From Pontibacter coccineus (lineage in GTDB: Bacteria > Bacteroidota > Bacteroidia > Cytophagales > Hymenobacteraceae): a stretch of DNA of 64,000 nt. The notes beneath the pieces are model-generated. The model ran no database searches. It was not told where the DNA came from and saw only the letters and a program-made list of their open reading frames with translations. Positions 62,967 through 64,000 of the stretch are shown one piece after another. Position 1 is the stretch's first letter; the number at the start of each line of letters is the position of its first letter. The translations under genes were made by a program, and so were the position numbers. The stretch covers positions 124,001 to 188,000 of the forward strand of contig NZ_JAUOTN010000009.1 of assembly GCF_030546575.1 (NCBI RefSeq), written 5' to 3'.

Positions 62967-64000
62967 ATGAAAATGAGAAAGATATTAGTTGCTTCTCTTA
63001 TAGCGGCCAGCGTGTTTTCGGCATCTGGCTGTAAAGATTACCTCGACGTAAACACAAACCCGAACGGTCCGGATGCCTTGCTGCAGCCGGAGTTGTTCCT
63101 CCCGCAAATACAGTCTGAAATGGCAGTAGCGGTGCAATGGGACGGTCGTTTTGCTGGTCAGTATGTGCAGAACTGGGCTTCTACAGCCGCTGACAACGCC
63201 ATTGACCTGCACGGCAACCCGCTTTCTGATACTTACGCGCAGCTCTGGAGAGCCGTGTATTGGAGCATGGGCTATAACCTTTCGGATATGATCGAAAGCG
63301 GCGAGCGCAGCAAGAAATACGACTTTGTAGGCGTAGGCCACATCATGCGTGCGTACGGCTGGCAAACCCTCACCGACTATCATGGTCCAATCATCATGAC
63401 AGAGGCCTTCAATACTGACAAACGCGTGTTTGGCTACGACGATCAGCCGGTTGTTTACCCTGAAATTCAGCGTTTGCTGGTAGAAGGTGTGAAAAGCCTG
63501 GAGCGTACAGACGGATTGGATGCCGCCAGTTCTGGCTTGAGCAAAAGCGACCTGATCTACGCAGGTAACAGGGACAAGTGGAAAAAGTTTGCATACGGTA
63601 TGATGGCCATTAACGCCCACCGCCTGACAAACAAAGGCTCTTACGACCCGAACAAAGTGATCGAGTATGTGAACCAGTCGCTTGCCAGCAATGCTGACAA
63701 CGCTATGATCCGTTTCCAGGGAGAAGTAAGTGCTAACACAAACTTCTTCGGGCCGATCCGTAACAACCTCGCTACTACCCGCCAGACCGACTACATCGTA
63801 GGCCTGCTGGATGGTACCAACCCATCGCTGCGCGACGAGAAACTGGCAGGAACAGATCCTGTATTTGCCGGACAGCATTTGAAAGACCCACGTCTGACAG
63901 CTATGCTGGCTCCTTCGCCGGACGGTCAGTACAGAGGCCTACGTTCTGGAAAAGGCATCACAGGTATACCTGCCGCCGAGATTCCGAACAACCTGTGGGG
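62967..64000 (+). CDS. SusD/RagB family surface lipoprotein (second copy, cut by window edge)
   Basis: Open from ATG 62967 to the last base (344 complete codons). It has a lipoprotein signal (ILVASLIAASVFSASGC), then KDYLDVNTNPNGPDALLQPE, the SusD-like start. Helices include LIYAGNRDKWKKFAYGMMAI. The stretch PSPDGQYRGLRSGKG matches PAPSDGQYRGLRSGLG of the first SusD. It is the lid of the second SusC. The 3' end and any further genes of the unit lie outside the window. Confidence 0.92.
   Translation, partial: MKMRKILVASLIAASVFSASGCKDYLDVNTNPNGPDALLQPELFLPQIQSEMAVAVQWDGRFAGQYVQNWASTAADNAIDLHGNPLSDTYAQLWRAVYWSMGYNLSDMIESGERSKKYDFVGVGHIMRAYGWQTLTDYHGPIIMTEAFNTDKRVFGYDDQPVVYPEIQRLLVEGVKSLERTDGLDAASSGLSKSDLIYAGNRDKWKKFAYGMMAINAHRLTNKGSYDPNKVIEYVNQSLASNADNAMIRFQGEVSANTNFFGPIRNNLATTRQTDYIVGLLDGTNPSLRDEKLAGTDPVFAGQHLKDPRLTAMLAPSPDGQYRGLRSGKGITGIPAAEIPNNLW

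Noticed and set aside
1-64000. CRISPR arrays, insertion sequences, rRNA or ordinary tRNA genes
   Set aside because: No regularly spaced direct repeats, DDE transposase genes with terminal inverted repeats, rRNA signatures or complete tRNA cloverleaves were found.

Overview
The window comes from a Bacteroidota chromosome, most likely of the Hymenobacteraceae/Pontibacter type. The evidence is a type IX secretion sorting tail at the left edge, two SusC/SusD pairs, a tmRNA tag of the Cytophagales kind (GESNYAMAA), the near absence of strong Shine-Dalgarno sites, and a short motif GGTATA/TATACC that recurs through host genes and spacers. The placement is inferred from gene content and style, not from a database search.

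Layout. (1) 1-2135: tail of a T9SS-exported protein, a cyclopropane fatty acid synthase and an intact tmRNA gene (ssrA). (2) About 2115-26123: a 24-kb integrated island lodged in the 3' end of ssrA. It is bounded by a 22-bp direct repeat (21/22 identical) and has a tyrosine integrase at its right end. Its cargo is a putative secreted Zn-protease with a membrane protein, two small XRE regulators, a GIY-YIG protein, UmuDC, a four-gene type I restriction-modification operon (hsdM-hsdS-PD-(D/E)XK nuclease-hsdR), a serine recombinase, a DNA-binding gene pair, decayed remnants of another restriction locus, a Gabija-like pair (OLD nuclease plus UvrD-like helicase) and an McrBC pair whose McrB carries an EVE domain. 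(3) 26129-30510: a 50-bp perfect-palindrome terminator, NhaA, an APC-family permease and a TRIC-like channel. (4) 30880-41219: a continuous urease and nickel operon: small secreted protein, ureA, ureB, ureC, ureE, ureF, ureG, ureD, hypA, hypB, a second ureE, then a three-gene FecCD/BtuCD-type metal importer. UreC has an N-terminal extension that looks like a twin-arginine signal. (5) 41907-46763: a Rnk-like protein, an orphan MreB, and a TetR / YceI / ring-cleaving dioxygenase / esterase cluster resembling quinone-stress modules. (6) 47645-49228: a secreted protein with three Ig-like repeats. (7) 50001-64000: a locus that appears devoted to peptidoglycan fragments: exo-muramidase NamZ (DUF1343), SusC, SusD, a class A beta-lactamase-fold hydrolase, two amidases, then a truncated second NamZ followed by a second SusC and SusD (cut by the window edge).

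How the parts fit. The island stacks several anti-DNA-invader systems (type I RM, Gabija-like, modified-DNA restriction) with DNA-damage polymerase genes. The urease operon carries its own nickel uptake and two chaperone routes (UreE/UreG and HypA/HypB), and no hydrogenase structural genes are present. The NamZ-SusCD-amidase locus can be read as an import and salvage pathway for cell-wall material. The most unusual points are the Tat-like UreC with a substituted flap cysteine, the doubled UreE, the peptidoglycan-type SusCD locus with its rearranged duplicate, and the layered defence island.
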